Part shown: piece after piece, positions 22,713 through 36,141 of the stretch | Layout of the letters: every line of letters begins with the position of its first letter | Position numbering within the stretch: the stretch's first letter is position 1 | Source of the DNA: Combretum micranthum | Lineage: Eukaryota; Streptophyta; Magnoliopsida; Myrtales; Combretaceae | NCBI GenBank assembly: GCA_024138025.1 | Contig: JAMXBD010000696.1 | Location: 620,001-684,000 of the forward strand | Direction: 5' to 3' | DNA length: 64,000 nt | Program-made: the position numbers and the translations under genes | The notes under the pieces: generated by a model | Told to the model about the DNA's origin: nothing | Seen by the model: the letters and a program-made list of their open reading frames with translations, nothing else | The model's database searches: none

Positions 22713-23880
22713 TTGAAAATGATAGATGAAAGGAATAAGGCCTCGATGATTAAGCTTGCCAGGAAGATCAGAATACATAAACTTATATGGGCACCTATCA
22801 TTGAGAAATCGATTAGGCCTACGGAAGATGGTGATCACAAAAAATCTGGTTCAATCTTTGCCAAAGCCTTAAGGAAAGCTGACTTGTTCTTTGATATAGA
22901 AATTGTTAAACACTCAAGTATGGCAGGGATAAACTGAGGGATAGGAACGTTGATACCGAGACATTATGCCCGTTTTGCAAAAATATGGATGAGAGTATAG
23001 AACATATTTTCAAGGACTGCCATGTCACTAGACAATGGTGGAGAGAGTTTAACAATAGGAGGGACTTCCAAATTTCCTTCTAGGTTAGCTTTTATGACTG
23101 GGTGAAATGTAATGCAATCTATAGGAAGAAGACTAGAAGCGACCAGGCCTTACATTGGGCCTACTCTTTTACTTTCTTCCTTTGGGGAATATGGTTACAT
23201 AGGAATCGAGTTACGTTTGGCTCCTTAAAGATAGACTGGAAAAGTGCTAGAAGAACCAAAGCAGCCAAATGGTGGGCAAATTTCATTAAGAACAAGGCCT
23301 CCGCCCCTCAGTGGTAGGAGCCACTACAACCTTGGATAAAATTTAACTGTGGTGCTACAATCTTAGAGATTGGTCGGGTGGCTACTATAGATGGTGTCCG
23401 TGGTGACCATCGTGCTACTATCCTTGTAGGTTTTTGCAAATAGATTGCCTAGACATCGCCCTTAGAAATCATCTTTGAAGCCATCAATATCCATTTAAAG
23501 AATAATCTTAATTATGTTATCTTTTAGTTTGATACTTTGGTTGCTATAAATCTTATTAATAATGCCAATTCGTCTGGATCAAAGTTGTGTGCTAATCTTA
23601 CCTCTACTTGCAGGGATAAGCTCAAGAAGATTCAAGAGGCTAGGATGCTTTATACCGCTAGAGAAGCAAATCACCTAGCTAATTATATTGTGAAGAGGGG
23701 CCTGATTCACCTACTATGACACCCCCCACAAGATTCACTACTTCTCTCTTTGCTTGATATGCAATCTGGGACCAACCTAGATATGTTTTGTTATGCTTTG
23801 GACTTTTACTTCCCTTCCAGCACGAATGATATCTCTCATGGAACTAGGCCTATTGTGCCTTTGTAGAGGGGGAATTTCTT
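22713..23880 (+). pseudogene. LINE 3' part: zinc-binding RT tail and RNase H-like domain
   Basis: At about 22930-23050 the frame shows RDRNVDTETLCPFCKNM, DESIEHIFKDC and TRQWW. This is the zf-RVT zinc-binding region that follows the reverse transcriptase in plant LINEs and LINE-derived genes. An RNase H-like part follows (FNCGATILE at about 23340, SPLEIIFEAINIHLK, LVAINLINNANSS). Stops and frameshifts break it. The endonuclease and RT core are missing upstream. The fragment ends at about 23880, close to the Tekay-like element at 23914, and no LINE sequence is recognisable on that element's far side. It is a dead, 5'-truncated LINE, as is usual after incomplete target-primed reverse transcription. 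Confidence 0.75.
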
Positions 23881-23913
23881 TCCCCTCTAGACTTTGTCTG
23901 TTTTGACTATTTT

Positions 23914-25844
23914 TGTAACGCCCTAACTCAGAGATATTACAATCCGCCACATGTACTTCTCTTCATAAGAACACGCTAAGGTTATGAATTACTAAATCCA
24001 CAAATTATATAAAAATATACATCACCAATAACTCGCATAAAATGTTACTTTAAAACATCATATATAAAAATATAATCTCTTTAAATACATAAGTTGATAC
24101 TAACCAAAAACTACATATATAAAATCTAAATAAAGTATAGTAAACTAGTCTAATAAAATCTTCCAAAACTAATAATAGTCTCAAATAAAACTTCATATAA
24201 TATTTAAATCTTCTTTCCTATTTCTAGAATCTAAAATCTACTGATTCTCAGCAGAAAAATCGAGTCCACTATCGCTATCCCCATGATCAACATATATGTC
24301 ATATCTAGATAAGTCATAAACTATCTTATCTTCACCTGTACTTGAAAAATAAATGAATGAGTGAAAACGCCCAGTACGCCATACCACAAATAAATACACA
24401 TGAACATGCAACATACAAATTTCACATATAATATAAAACTAATGCAACAAACACAGGTTATTCTCTTTGATCAATCAAGCAAACAATACAATTTAAAACC
24501 ACTTGCAATTAATTCTAAACCTAGAATAACTCATGACCCGAGAAAACAGGCCTTTATACAAAATACTTTTATATACATATAGTGATGTTGGGTACTCCTC
24601 ACATATTATTGCATACCACAATTAAGCTGGCACGACTCCTAATCTATCATAATCATTTCTAGGTGCAACTCCACTCGGGACAGCGACACACAAGAATCAT
24701 CACTTGTCAGCATTAGCATCACACTCTGTATGGTCTTTACTAACAGCAGCTAAGCACAAGTAGCAAACTTTTCGATTATAAGCCAGATAGTAATTAATTC
24801 AATTTACAATTCTAAACCTACATGCACATACAACAAGTAAGGTAAGGTCCTACCTGAATCAATTTTAAGGAGCAAGACTCTAAACCTAAAAACCCTGATC
24901 GCATAAACAAAACAAAATTCAATACATCTCTTTTATAGAATAAACCTAATTTCAAACATCACTTAAAACTTTAATCTCCAAAGAATAACAAACCCACACC
25001 TTTTTCCTTAAGTGAAACACAAAATCTTCTCCAAAGATCATATTTTCTTAACAGATCTTATGAACCTTATAATTCCATTCAATAAAATCAGACCAAAACT
25101 TAACAAAATTCATCTCTATACTATCATAAGGATTAAGAATATACAAACTTATCTAAAAATGTGATATTTAATCCTTCTTGATCACAAAAATCCAAATCTT
25201 CAAGTAAGATAGTGTTTTTCTTCAATTTCTCCTTCAAATCCAATTAAAAATTCTAAGAATTTGATAGTTTTTTTTTTTTTAAATCTAAAGGTAGAGAAGA
25301 GATCCACTCACCTTGCTTTGGACTTTTCAAACTCTTATGGATGCTAAGAACAAGAATGGAGAGGATTTATAGGTTTAAAGTTACTTTTGGAGAGGAAACA
25401 AAGAAGAGATTATAAAGAAATCTCATGCAACCTTTTGTCTTATGCGTACAAATGTTGGCAATTTTAACATATACGCGGGTGGCATAAACCAAAGGTCGGT
25501 GGTGTAAACGTTAAGGCTGGTGGCCATTTGCCCTCGGGTCATTTTTTTGGCACTTGTACATTGATGGTGTACATGGTAAGGCCGGCGGCATAAATACCAA
25601 AGTGGCAGCCTTCATGTTTTAGATACAAATTTTTGCAAACTCAATGCAAGTGGAGCCTAGAACATATGCCAACGGTACTTGATCTTACACTGGCAACGTA
25701 CTAGCCGGCTTACTCTTATGAAATTCCAATTTTCGTCATGTGATCAAAACATAAATATATTTAGATTTTGACTATAAAACCTTCTTATTTTAGATCAATT
25801 GACACTTTTGTCTTCCTTTAAAACTTATTTGTTTGTATATTACA
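23914..25844 (-). repeat. 3' LTR of the Tekay-like element
   Basis: On the plus strand it starts tgtaacgccc and ends gtatattaca. Immediately right is tctcttccattct, whose complement is the purine-rich tract AGAATGGAAGAGA expected before a 3' LTR. Length 1931 bases. Confidence 0.8.
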
Positions 25845-25857
25845 TCTCTTCCATTCT
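25845..25857 (-). promoter_or_regulatory. Polypurine tract of the Tekay-like element
   Basis: Read on the - strand this is AGAATGGAAGAGA directly before the LTR start TGTAATATAC. It is the expected primer site for plus-strand DNA synthesis. Confidence 0.65.
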
Positions 25858-25890
25858 AAAAAGAATTTTCGTCCTTGAAAGTTAGCTGAA

Positions 25891-28800
25891 TTACTGAAAA
25901 GCTGGGTATTTTATCCTCATTTCCTCTTCTAATTCCCAAGTGGCTTCTCTTTTTGACTGATTTGTCCATTGGACCTTCATATACTTGATTACCCACCTTT
26001 TTAAAACCTTTTCTTTAGTGTCCAAAATCCTCATTGGCTTTTCAACTAAAGATAGATTCGACTGTATTTCCAATGTTTCTAATGCTATTATCTCTTTAGG
26101 ATCTTTGACATACTTTCTTAGCATAGACACATGGAACACGTTATGCACCCTTCCCAAATTAGGCGGTAAAGCTAATTTGTATGCCACATCGCTTATCTTT
26201 TCCAAGATTTCGAAAGGTCCCATATACCTAGGATTTAACTTGCTTGTCAAGCCAAATCTGACAAGGCCCTTGGTTGGAGATATCTTAAGCAGGACATGAT
26301 CTCCCACTTGAAATTCTAAGGGTCTTCTTCACTTATCAGCATAGCTCTTTTAATGATTTTGAGGTGTTTGTAACCTTTGTCTGATTAACCTAACTTTGTC
26401 AACAACATTCTGTATCAATTCTAGTCCCAAAATCTGTCTGTCGCTAACTTCATCCTAATGGATTAGTGATCTACACTTTCTACCATACAAAGCTTCATAA
26501 GGTGGCATCCTAATTGACGCTTGATAGCTTTTGTAATAAGTAAACTCCACCATTGGCAAGTGCTCAACCCAACTACCTTTGAAATCTAGAACACATGCCC
26601 TAAACATATCTTCTAAAATCTGAATAGTTTTATTAGATTGTCCATCTATCTGGGGATGATAGGTAGTGCTAAACAAAACTTTGGTGCTCGAAGCTTGATG
26701 TAAACTTTTCTAGAATCTTCCGACAAATCTAGTATCCATATTTGACATAATGGTTACAGGTATTCCATGTAACCTCACAATTTCCTTGATATATAATTTT
26801 GCTAATTGATCTAATCGATTCTCGATTCTAATTCGTATGAAGTGGGGTATTTTAGTAAGTCTGTCAACAATCACTTGTACCAAATCAAACTTTTCCCTAG
26901 TTTTGGGTAGTGCAAAAATAAAGTCCATGGTGATGTGCTCTCACTTCCATTAAGGTATTAGCAAAAGCTTCAATTCACCTGCTGGTCTTCTATGCTCAAT
27001 ATTAATTAATTGACAAGTGTAGCACTTGGAAACATATTCTGCTATGTCTTTCTTCATGTTATTCCACTAATACAATTTCTTCAAATCTTGATACATCTTG
27101 GTGCCTCCCGAGTGGATTGAATAACTTGAAGAATGTGCCTCTTTTAGTAATTCATTTTTTAGATTTCCTTGTTCCGGCGCACATAACACTCCCTTGTATC
27201 TGATGAAACCTTCTCCATCAATATGAAATTCATGTGCTTTCTCTATTTCTATTCTCCTTTTCACCTCTTGTATACTTAAGTCATCAACTTGTGCTGCTTT
27301 GATCCTTTCCATAAGAGTAGACTGAATCTGCAAACTTGCTAGTCTTGTACCTACTTGCCTTATTATTATTTCTAATTCAAGCTTTCTCATTTCATCTATT
27401 AGATAATGTTCGGAAGTGATCAAAGCCGCCAAATTTTCAACTCGCTTTCTACGGCATCTACCACAACATTTGCCTTTCCTGAATGGTACTGAATATCTAC
27501 ATTATAATTTTTAATAAGTTCCAACCATCTCCTCTGTCTCAAATTTAGCTCCCTCTGAGTAAAGATTTATTCAAACTTTTGTGATATATATGCACTTTAT
27601 ATCTTTCTCCATATAAAAATATCTCCATATCTTTAAAGCATGCACTACTGCTGCCAATTCCAAATCATGGGTCGAATAATTCATTTTATAGGGCTTTAGT
27701 TGTCTTGAAGCATATGCTATAACCCTCTCTCCTTACATCAAAACACAACCCAAACCTTGAATAGAGGCATCATTGTAAATAGAATACTCTTCATCACTCA
27801 CTGGTAAAGCTAGCACTGGAGTTGATACCAACTTGTCCTTCAATTGCTGGAAACTGTTTTCACAGTTTTTATCCCAAACATATTTTACTCCTTGCTGTGT
27901 CAGTTTGGTTAATGGACTTTCCATCTTTGAAAAGTCCTCTACAAATCTTCTGTAATATCCTATCATTCCTAGAAAACTTTTAATTTCTAACACATTCTTA
28001 GGTATTGGCCATTCAACAATAGCTTTCACTTTCTCGGGGTCTACTGATATTCCATCTCCACTAACAATATGCCCTAAGAAAGAAACTTATTCCGACAAGA
28101 ACTTATACTTAGTGAACTTGGCATACAATTTTTCATTGTGCAATCTAGTTAGAACCAACCTTAGATGTTCCTTATGTTCCTCTTTCGATTTAGAATACAC
28201 CAGCACATCATCAATAAACACCGCTACAACCTAGTCTAGATAATCTTTAAAGACTCCGTTCATAAGATCCATGAAAACAGCTGGTGCATTCATAAGACCA
28301 ATTGGCATCACCACAAACTCATAATGCCCATATCTTATCCTGAAAGCTATCTTTTGTATGTCCTCTATTCTAACCCATAGCTGGTAATATCCTAATCTCA
28401 AATCAATCTTGGAAAATACTTGTGCTCTTGTCAGCTGATCAAACAAATCATCTATCCTTAGCAGAGGGTACTTATTCTTGATTATCACTTGGTTCAACTC
28501 TCTATAGTTGATGCATAATCTGATGCTGCCATCCTTCTTTTTCACAAACAAAACTAGAGCTCCTCAGGGTAACATACTAGGTTTAGTAAACTTCTTCTGT
28601 AACAAATCTTCCAATTGAACCTTGAGCTCTGCAAGTTTTATAGGGGTCATACGATAAGGTGTCTTTTATATAAGCAAAGTGCCAGACACCAATTCAATAC
28701 AGAACTCCACTTCTCGCTCTGGTAGTAACTCTGGTAAATCTTCTGGAAACACTTCAGGATATTCACCTACAATCGGAATTCTTGCAAGATCTATCATTTG

Positions 28801-29230
28801 TTCTCTTTCTATCATCATAGCTTCTAAATCTGACCTTCCTCATAACTTATCAGTAGGTAGAGCTGGAGGTCTTTGCACTTCAAGTTTGTAAACAAATTAA
28901 TCTCCATCTGTTAGACTAAACTCCACCACTAGGTTAAGACAATCAATCACAACATGATACTTTGCCAACCAATCTACTCCCAAAATTACATCAAAATCCA
29001 CCATATTCATCACTATCAGATTTGCACGTTAACTACCTACCTTCTATTTCTATATTCACATCCTTATAAATCCTATTCAACAAAGCTCCACTTCCTAAAG
29101 GTGTATTAATAGACAAACATCCTGACATATTTTTAGCATACACACCATAAACAGATACAAACGTCTCATATATACATGAAATAATCGCACCAGTATCAAA
29201 CAACACATAATCACTATGTATTGAAGAGCA
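25891..29230 (-). pseudogene. pol: pol of the Tekay-like element
   Basis: The RT frame at 28551-28231 has [20 protein letters not shown] and [12 protein letters not shown], followed by [11 protein letters not shown], so the catalytic motif is FIDD. RNase H at 28029-27590 has [16 protein letters not shown] and YASRQLKPY. The integrase zinc-binding part lies around 27130-27067. In the core at 26928-26455, MDFIFALPKT keeps the first Asp, but the second acidic site reads MSNMDTRF and the third QSNKTIQ, so two catalytic residues are lost. The final frame, 26307-25891, ends in a chromodomain-like segment (VIKYMKVQWTNQSKREATWE, LEEEMRIKYP), the Tekay hallmark that may steer integration to heterochromatin. 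Many stops and frameshifts are present. Confidence 0.85.
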
Positions 29231-30455
29231 TACACTTTAGCTGGTGTCCTCTGTCCCTGACTAGCATTTCGAAGTCTACCAAACCGAGTCCCTAGAACAA
29301 CTTGTTTCCCAGGTTCCTTGCAATCAACTGCCTGGTGTCCTCTTTATCCACACTTAAAGCAAAATACCTGTGGGAGGATTTTCTCTATGCAAAATCTACT
29401 GCCATGTCCAACTTTGTCACATGAGAAACATGAATTCTCAATCCACTTGTAGTCATTAAGATCATGTGGTCCAAGGCATCTAGTACACTTCTTCTCAGCA
29501 CTTTGTATGGTTGATCTGAAAGGCTGTGTGATAGGCCTCTTTCCTTTGTTCTGGGTCAGAACACTCGAAGTTGGTCTCTTCCTTAAGAAAATCTGACTAC
29601 TCTAAGTCTTACGGTTTTTCATTCTGTTCAGACCTTGCTCCACAGTTTTAGCTTTATTGACCACTACTAAGTAGTTGGTTAAGTGTATCAGGTTCATTTG
29701 ATATTGAATCTTAGGCTCTAACCCAGTAATAAATTTGTTGATTTGGCTTCTTCACTTTCCTTCAAAGGATCAGGAAAGAACCTCATTAATTTGTGTAGCT
29801 TTGCTTCGTATTCCTCTACTAACATCTTGCCCTCCTGTAAGGTGTAGTATTCTTGAAGCATCTTCTGCTTCACATTGTCAGGGAAAAACTCCCTGTAGAA
29901 AGCCTGCTAGAACATCTACCATGTAATGACTCTAGGCATATGCCGTTTGGTGCTCACCCACCAATTATTAGCTCTCATTAACAAGTAGGAGGCATATTCC
30001 ATTTTCATGTTCTCTGGAATATCTAGAGCAGTGAATGTCTTCTTGATCTCCTCTATCTAAAACTGTGCATCTAAAGGTCTTCCAAGTGTTGGTTTAAACT
30101 TATAAACTAGATCAACAAGTTTATTTAGGCTCAGAACATCAGCATGCTTAGCCCCATTACCTCCATTCCCGTTATTTCTCTTGCTCTCCTACCTCCAGGC
30201 CTCAGCATTAGCCTATATAATTTGCATGTCTTGTCTCATATCTCGATGTTGCTGATTAACTAACCTCAGAAGGGTATTCATAGCTTGCATGAGCTGTGCA
30301 GGATTCACTAGTACCTGTTGACCTTCAGTTGGAGTTAGTGGTAGTGGTAGATCTTGATTTTAGGGCGGCTGATTAACCTATGGTTGCCCTCTATTCTTCT
30401 CCTCCTATCCAGCTCTAGTGGAACCAACATCAGGTACTCTTCTTCTTGGAGGCAT
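29230..30455 (-). pseudogene. gag: gag of the Tekay-like element
   Basis: The ATG at 30455 (MPPRRRVPDVGSTRAG) is followed at once by a TAG. Further on the frame shows AQLMQAMNTLLRLVNQQHRD, KHADVLSLNKLVDLVYKFKP, YLLMRANNWW and EFFPDNVKQKM, typical of Del/Tekay capsid proteins. A degenerate zinc-knuckle zone is expected near 29330-29420, and retropepsin-like sequence (DTGAI) occurs near 29195. It has many stops and is non-functional. Confidence 0.8.
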
Positions 30456-30640
30456 TCTAATAGGTTAAATACATAAAACATAAGAAAAGGGATATAACAT
30501 GCTATAAGGATCAAAACACTATAGGTACTACAAGATAACAACATATTAACTAATAGTAACCCTAACCAATTGCTACCCCGCTCATTAATACTCACCGTCC
30601 TAAGGAGTTCATAACTTAAATCTAATAAGATCAAAACCTA

Positions 30641-30654
30641 TGAATCTGATACAA
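30641..30654 (-). promoter_or_regulatory. Degenerate primer-binding site, initiator-Met tRNA type
   Basis: The - strand reads TTGTATCAGATTCA close to the 5' LTR end. The usual site is TGGTATCAGAGCC. Several mismatches are present. Confidence 0.6.
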
Positions 30655-30660
30655 ATAAGC

Positions 30661-32594
30661 TGTAACGCCCTAACTTAAAGATATTACAACCCCCAAGTGT
30701 ACTTCTCTTCACAAGGACATGCAAGGCTATGAATTACTAAATCCACAAATTATATAAAAATATACATCACCAATAACTCGCATAAATGTTACTTTAAAAC
30801 TCATATATAAAAATATAATCTCTTTAAATACATAAGCTGATACTAACCAAAAACCACATATAAAATCCAAATAAAGTATAGTAAACTAGTCTCATAAAAT
30901 CTTCCAAAACTACTAATAGTCTCAAATAAAACTTCATATAATCTTTAAATCTTCTTTCCTATTTCCAGAATCTAAAATCTACTGATCCTCAGCAGAAAAA
31001 TCGAGTCCACTATGCTATCCCCATGATCAACATATATGTCATATCTAGATAAGTCATAAACTATCTTATCTTCACTTGTACCTGAAAAATAAATGAATGA
31101 GTGAAAACGCCCAATACGCCATATCACAAAAAAATACGCATGAACATGCAACATATAAATGTCACATATAATCTAAAGCTAATGCAACAAACACATGTTG
31201 TTATCTTTGATTTGTAAAGCAAACAACATAGTTTAAAACCATTTGCAATTAATTATAAATCTAGAGTAACTCATGACCCTGAGAAAATAGGCCTTTATAA
31301 AAAATACTTTTATACACATATAGTGATGTTGGGTACTCCTCACACATTATTGCATACCACAATTAAGCTGGCATGACTCCTAATCTACTAGAATCATTAT
31401 CAGGTGCAACTCCACACAGGACAACGACACACAAGGATCATCACTTGTCAGCATTAGTATCACACTCTGTGTGGTCTTTACTAACAACAGCTAAGCACAA
31501 GCAACAAACTTTTCAATTATAAGCCAGATAGTAATTAATTCCATTTACAATTCTAAACCTACATGCACATACAACACGCAAAGTAAGGTCTTACTTGAAT
31601 CAATTTCAAGGAACAAGACTTTAAACTTAAAAACCCTTATCACATAAACAAAATAGATTTCAATACATCTCTTTTATAGAATAAACCTAATTTCAAACAT
31701 CACTTAAAACCCTAATCTCCAAAGAATAACAAACCTGCACCTTTTTCCTTGAGTGAAACATAAAATCTTCTCTAAAGATAATATTTCCTTAAAAGATCTT
31801 ATGAACCCTAGAATTCTATTCAATAAAATCAAACCAAAACTCAACAAAATCATCTCATAAGGATTAAGAATTTACAAACTTACGTAAAAATGTGATCTTT
31901 GATCCTTCTTGATCACCAAAATCCAGATCTTCAAGCAAGATAGGGTTTTTCTTCAATTTCTCCTTCAAATCCAATTAGAAACTCTAAGAATTTGATAGTT
32001 CTCTTTTGAAATCTAAAGGTAGAGAAGAGATCCACTCACCTTCATTTGGACTTCTCAAACTCTTATGGATGCTAAGAATAAGAATGGAGAGGATTTCTAG
32101 GCTTAAAGTTACTTTTGGAGAGGAAACAAAGAAGAGATTATAAAGAAATCTCGTGCAACCTTTTGTCGTCTGCACACAAATGCTGTCAGTTTTAACATAT
32201 ATGCTAGTAGCATAAACCAAAGGCTGGCAGTGTAAACGTTAAGGCTGGTGACCATTTGCCTTTGGGTTGTTTTTCTGGAACCTGTACATTGGCATGTACG
32301 CCGGCGACATAAATACCAAAACTGGTAGCCTTCATGTTTTAGACACAACTTTTTGCAAACTCAATGCTAGCTCTACGTGGGCGGAGCCACATAACATATG
32401 CGGCGATGCTGGCTTACTAGCCGGCTATCCCTAAGCTAGTTCTTGGTTCTAGAACTGCTGGTGACCGGTAGGGTCGGTTCCGATCTAGTATTGAGTATGC
32501 CATCCTGTCTAATAAAAAACATAAGATTCCCAAAGTGCCAATAAATATTATCAATTACTCCACTTGATTCTCATTTCAAAGTACTTATGTCTCA
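30661..32594 (-). repeat. 5' LTR of the Tekay-like element, interrupted
   Basis: Collinear with 23914 onward to ctagccggct (about 32427). Similarity is then weaker but recognisable, for example atcaatt and ttaaaacttat-like blocks at 32550-32590. At 32595 the solo LTR begins with its target duplication, and the last few LTR bases continue at 36040-36051. An extra segment of about 60 bases lies near 32440-32500. Confidence 0.7.
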
Positions 32595-32599
32595 CTATT

Positions 32600-35500
32600 T
32601 GTGATGCTACATATAATACATTAAGTATTACATGCACAGGCTTCCTAAAAAAGATATGATTATTGCAAATATTTGCTAGCCACGTTTTAAATTATGAAAT
32701 CGTTTAATTAAATTCTCAAAACAACTGGATTTGTAATTTATAAAAATGAACTTTACAAAACATATCATAAACTACTTTTATGAGTAGATAATCTTCTCAC
32801 AGAAAAAATCACACCATCGGGTATCATCTATACCTTTAATGATAGTAAACAAAGCTTTAAAAAATTATTACAACATATGAGCTTCATCAAGCCCTTAAAG
32901 AAAACATGATACATTTTCAAAAATAAATCCAGCTCTTATAACAAAAACAAAACAAAACAAAATCAAAATCCATCCATGGTTCCACCCCACTTCACTCTCC
33001 AACTAACTCTTCCCGATACGTAGCCTAAAATCCGAGACAACATCATCATCATCTAAACCATTATCATCAACAAAGCAATACCTAAAAAAAGAACAACAAT
33101 AACAATAATAAGCCGAAGCTCAATATATAGTAACACAAGCATACACGAGATGGCACATAAGCTTAGTTGAATGCAATGTGACAAACAAAAGGTTATTATC
33201 TTTTGTTTAAATAAAGCAATCAACATGGGAGCACTCACACTTCGGAACAATCCTGGGAACTTAAGGGTTCTGAATAATAGCAAACACTCAAGAAGTTGAT
33301 ATAGGCAACCTAAATACCTATATCTCTTATATGATATATCCGAAAAAGAGAAAATAACCTTATCTAGGGGTCATAGCCATTACATGTACTCTAACCATCT
33401 CAGTCCATAATATAAAGGACTCAACCGATCCCATAAATGTGAGCCTCGATATATTACTTCTCGCCAATCAAGATAGACATTACAATAATACCATTTGCCC
33501 CATTAGCTACTTGCTGAGCCACTTATAAATTCCATTGCATCATGATAGGAACAGCCTAAGTGCCTAAACTACTATGACCCCTCGGGATAAGGTTGCCGCT
33601 CCCCCAACTAGATTTAACGATACACGCATAAAACAATACTTATCACTTAGATCATCTTTAAGCTCTTAATCCATTTTAGATGCCTATCCTAGCATACAAC
33701 TCGCAAGTCACTACGTACCTTTTATATTTGAAATCCAAACAGGGACAGAGGGTATTTCAGAATCTATCTCAGAAGATAAACCAACTATCCATATATCTAT
33801 TCAAGAATTGAACTCATATAAGCATTTAAATTAATTATTCATTTATATCAAACTCATTTTATTACGCTATTTGATCTTACATTAAATAGGAATCCTGTTA
33901 TGGTTGCGAAGATCATTGGGCCAAAATATGGACAGTTTTCCTTTGTCTGTCAGATTATTTCTTTTCTCTTTGTTTATAGTCTCTTATTACAAAAGCATCA
34001 ACAAATCATTCATATATATAAAGATTCATTTCTTAAGCAAACACACATTTAAAAGAACATATTCCCCATATAATTCATGGTTTATCCTAACTTTTTACTC
34101 TAAGCCAATTATTAGCTATTAAGCTTATTTTAACTTAATCCTAACCAAATTGATTAAAGTTAATGAATTAATCCAATTATTAAGCTAATAAATTAAAATT
34201 AATCAATCTAATCCATTTTAACTTACTAAAGTCTATTTAGTCAAGTTAGACTGAGATTGATCAACTAAGTTCATTTTATATCTACGATTCATATAAACAT
34301 AAGTCTATATTAACTTAATCTTAGAAAAGTTGATTAAACTTAATCAATCTAATACATTTTAGTTCATTTAAGTCCATTTAGTCAAGTTCAACTTATGTTT
34401 GTTAGCTTCATTTTATACTTTACTACGCACATTTAACTTGTAAACACAAGTTTTTAACTTTGCTTGGATATGTAGCAGCTAGAAACAAATAAAATATAGG
34501 TTTTGATACTTTTAGAATCTATAAAAACTTAAAAAATGATAGTTGTATATCTCTTTTTAAGTTTTCCGTACCATTTTGAATCACCTCAATTTGAGGTCAG
34601 ATGAAAAAAGTTATGATTAAAATACGAAACAATGTCGTGGTAGGGAAAACACAAGTCATAACCATGGTTTTTAGAATTTTGAAATTTTTTTTACCAACCC
34701 GATGCTATTAAGAGATAGATCATACCCATGATTGATGAAAATTTTTCAAAACAAAACCACTAGGTGAAAAATCACGCCTGTAATCTTAAGATTTTGCAAT
34801 TTAAAAACAACCTAATGCTAATAAGGGCTAGATTATGCCCATGATTTATGAAAAATTTTCAAAATAGAGCCACTAGGAAAAAGCATGCTTGTGATTCTTG
34901 AAAACACCTACATCAGATGGTACTAAGGGGTAAATCATGCCCGTAATTCATCAAATTTATCCAACTCGAGCCTATTAAGGCTTAAATCACTCCCGTGACT
35001 TGCTTCCTAATAGCTTACACGAACTCCCCTGTTTCTTTTCTTCAAAATTAAACTTCTAAAACACAACATACTTTACCCAACATTGTTTAAGCAACATATC
35101 AACCCATATCAAGTCTAAACAACATTTCCAAGCTTATTTCTACTTCACATATCATCTAATTAAGTCATCAAACATCTAACCTATGTTTTGACATACATAT
35201 TCACATATTAGATGTTTATAAATTTGATCATAAACTCAACTTGTATTTTGCATCAACTTTATCATATACATGCATGAATAATAACTAAGGTAAAGAAAAT
35301 AACAAAACTTATCTTTTCAGGAACAAATACACACTTGATCTTCTCTACACTTCTTCTCCTTTGTTGATTAAGCTACTTCTAACATGATTCCCATTTCCTA
35401 TCTTCATCTTTTAACCTTGATTTCTCTTTTAATCCTTCTTGAAATTGAGATTAGAGGAGATAAATTGAGAAAAAAAGAAGAGAAACTAAAGAAGAAAAAG

Positions 35501-36034
35501 AAGAAGAAAGAGGAACTGTAAGAAGAAAGAAAAAAAAAAAGGAAAAACATAGGGAAAAGGAAGAGAAAAGGAAATGATAAGAATAAATTAGGATATTTTA
35601 GAATAAGGGTGTTAGATTTAGAACTTTCAAATCAATATCTTTGGTTCTAAAAGTATTTAGAGGATAATTTCAAAATCAATATGTTAGAAATTAAGAGTTT
35701 AAAATAAGAACTAAATTTAGGAACTTACTTTAGATTAAATTGATATTTAATTTGAGTTCAGGTTTAAGAGCTGATATTTTTTATACAAGCAGATGAACTC
35801 AAATTTTATAAGGATTAAGGAATTGGAATTTAGACTAAATTTTAAGGATTTAGGAATCCACTAAACATTTAAACAATATGTTTAGGGATTTACAAATTTA
35901 AAACCTCAAATTTCAACTTAATCTACTATTAATCTAATTATATTAACTTGTCTAATCACATCATGCAATTCATTTGATTCATTTAATCTATCTAAACTTA
36001 ATTTCTGACTTAGGTAAATGTTTGGGGTATTTCA
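32600..36034 (-). repeat. Complete solo LTR, copy A2
   Basis: It begins TGTGATGCTAC and ends GGGGTATTTCA on the plus strand, so both ends are TG...CA. It is flanked by the identical 5-bp sequence CTATT at 32595-32599 and 36035-36039. Length 3435 bases. It has no primer site, gag or pol, and is homologous to 1-3164. This is the product of LTR-LTR recombination that removed the body of a retrotransposon. Confidence 0.9.
34718..34999. repeat. Palindrome-centred minisatellite inside solo LTR A2
   Basis: Six units are spaced 51-60 bases apart, with centres near 34718, 34771, 34831, 34882, 34934 and 34986. Each is built on a palindrome-like core such as GATCATACCCATGAT or GATTATGCCCATGAT. Between cores, blocks such as gaaaattttcaaaa and agccactagg recur. 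Confidence 0.75.
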
Positions 36035-36141
36035 CTATTCTTGTATTCTTAGTTGAGCTTACTTGGAAGGGAATTTCTTGTTCGAGAAATTACATATTCT
36101 TCGATGAAACATCTACATAAACGGGTAAATTACTAGTGGTT

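Larger units (their letters stand above)
23914..36051 (-). mobile_element. Tekay/Del-like Ty3/gypsy chromovirus with a solo LTR nested in its 5' LTR
   Basis: Two LTR copies begin TGTAACGCCC, at 23914 and 30661. Between them on the - strand lie a primer-binding site, gag, protease, RT, RNase H and integrase with a C-terminal chromodomain-like part. The left copy (3' LTR) spans 23914-25844. The right copy (5' LTR) can be followed to 32594 and, after removal of the 3.4-kb solo LTR, its last bases resume at 36040 to about 36051. About 20 differences occur in the first 350 LTR bases. No convincing 5-bp target duplication is seen. The element is dead. It ends only about 190 bases before the start codon of the ABCB pseudogene. 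Confidence 0.8.
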
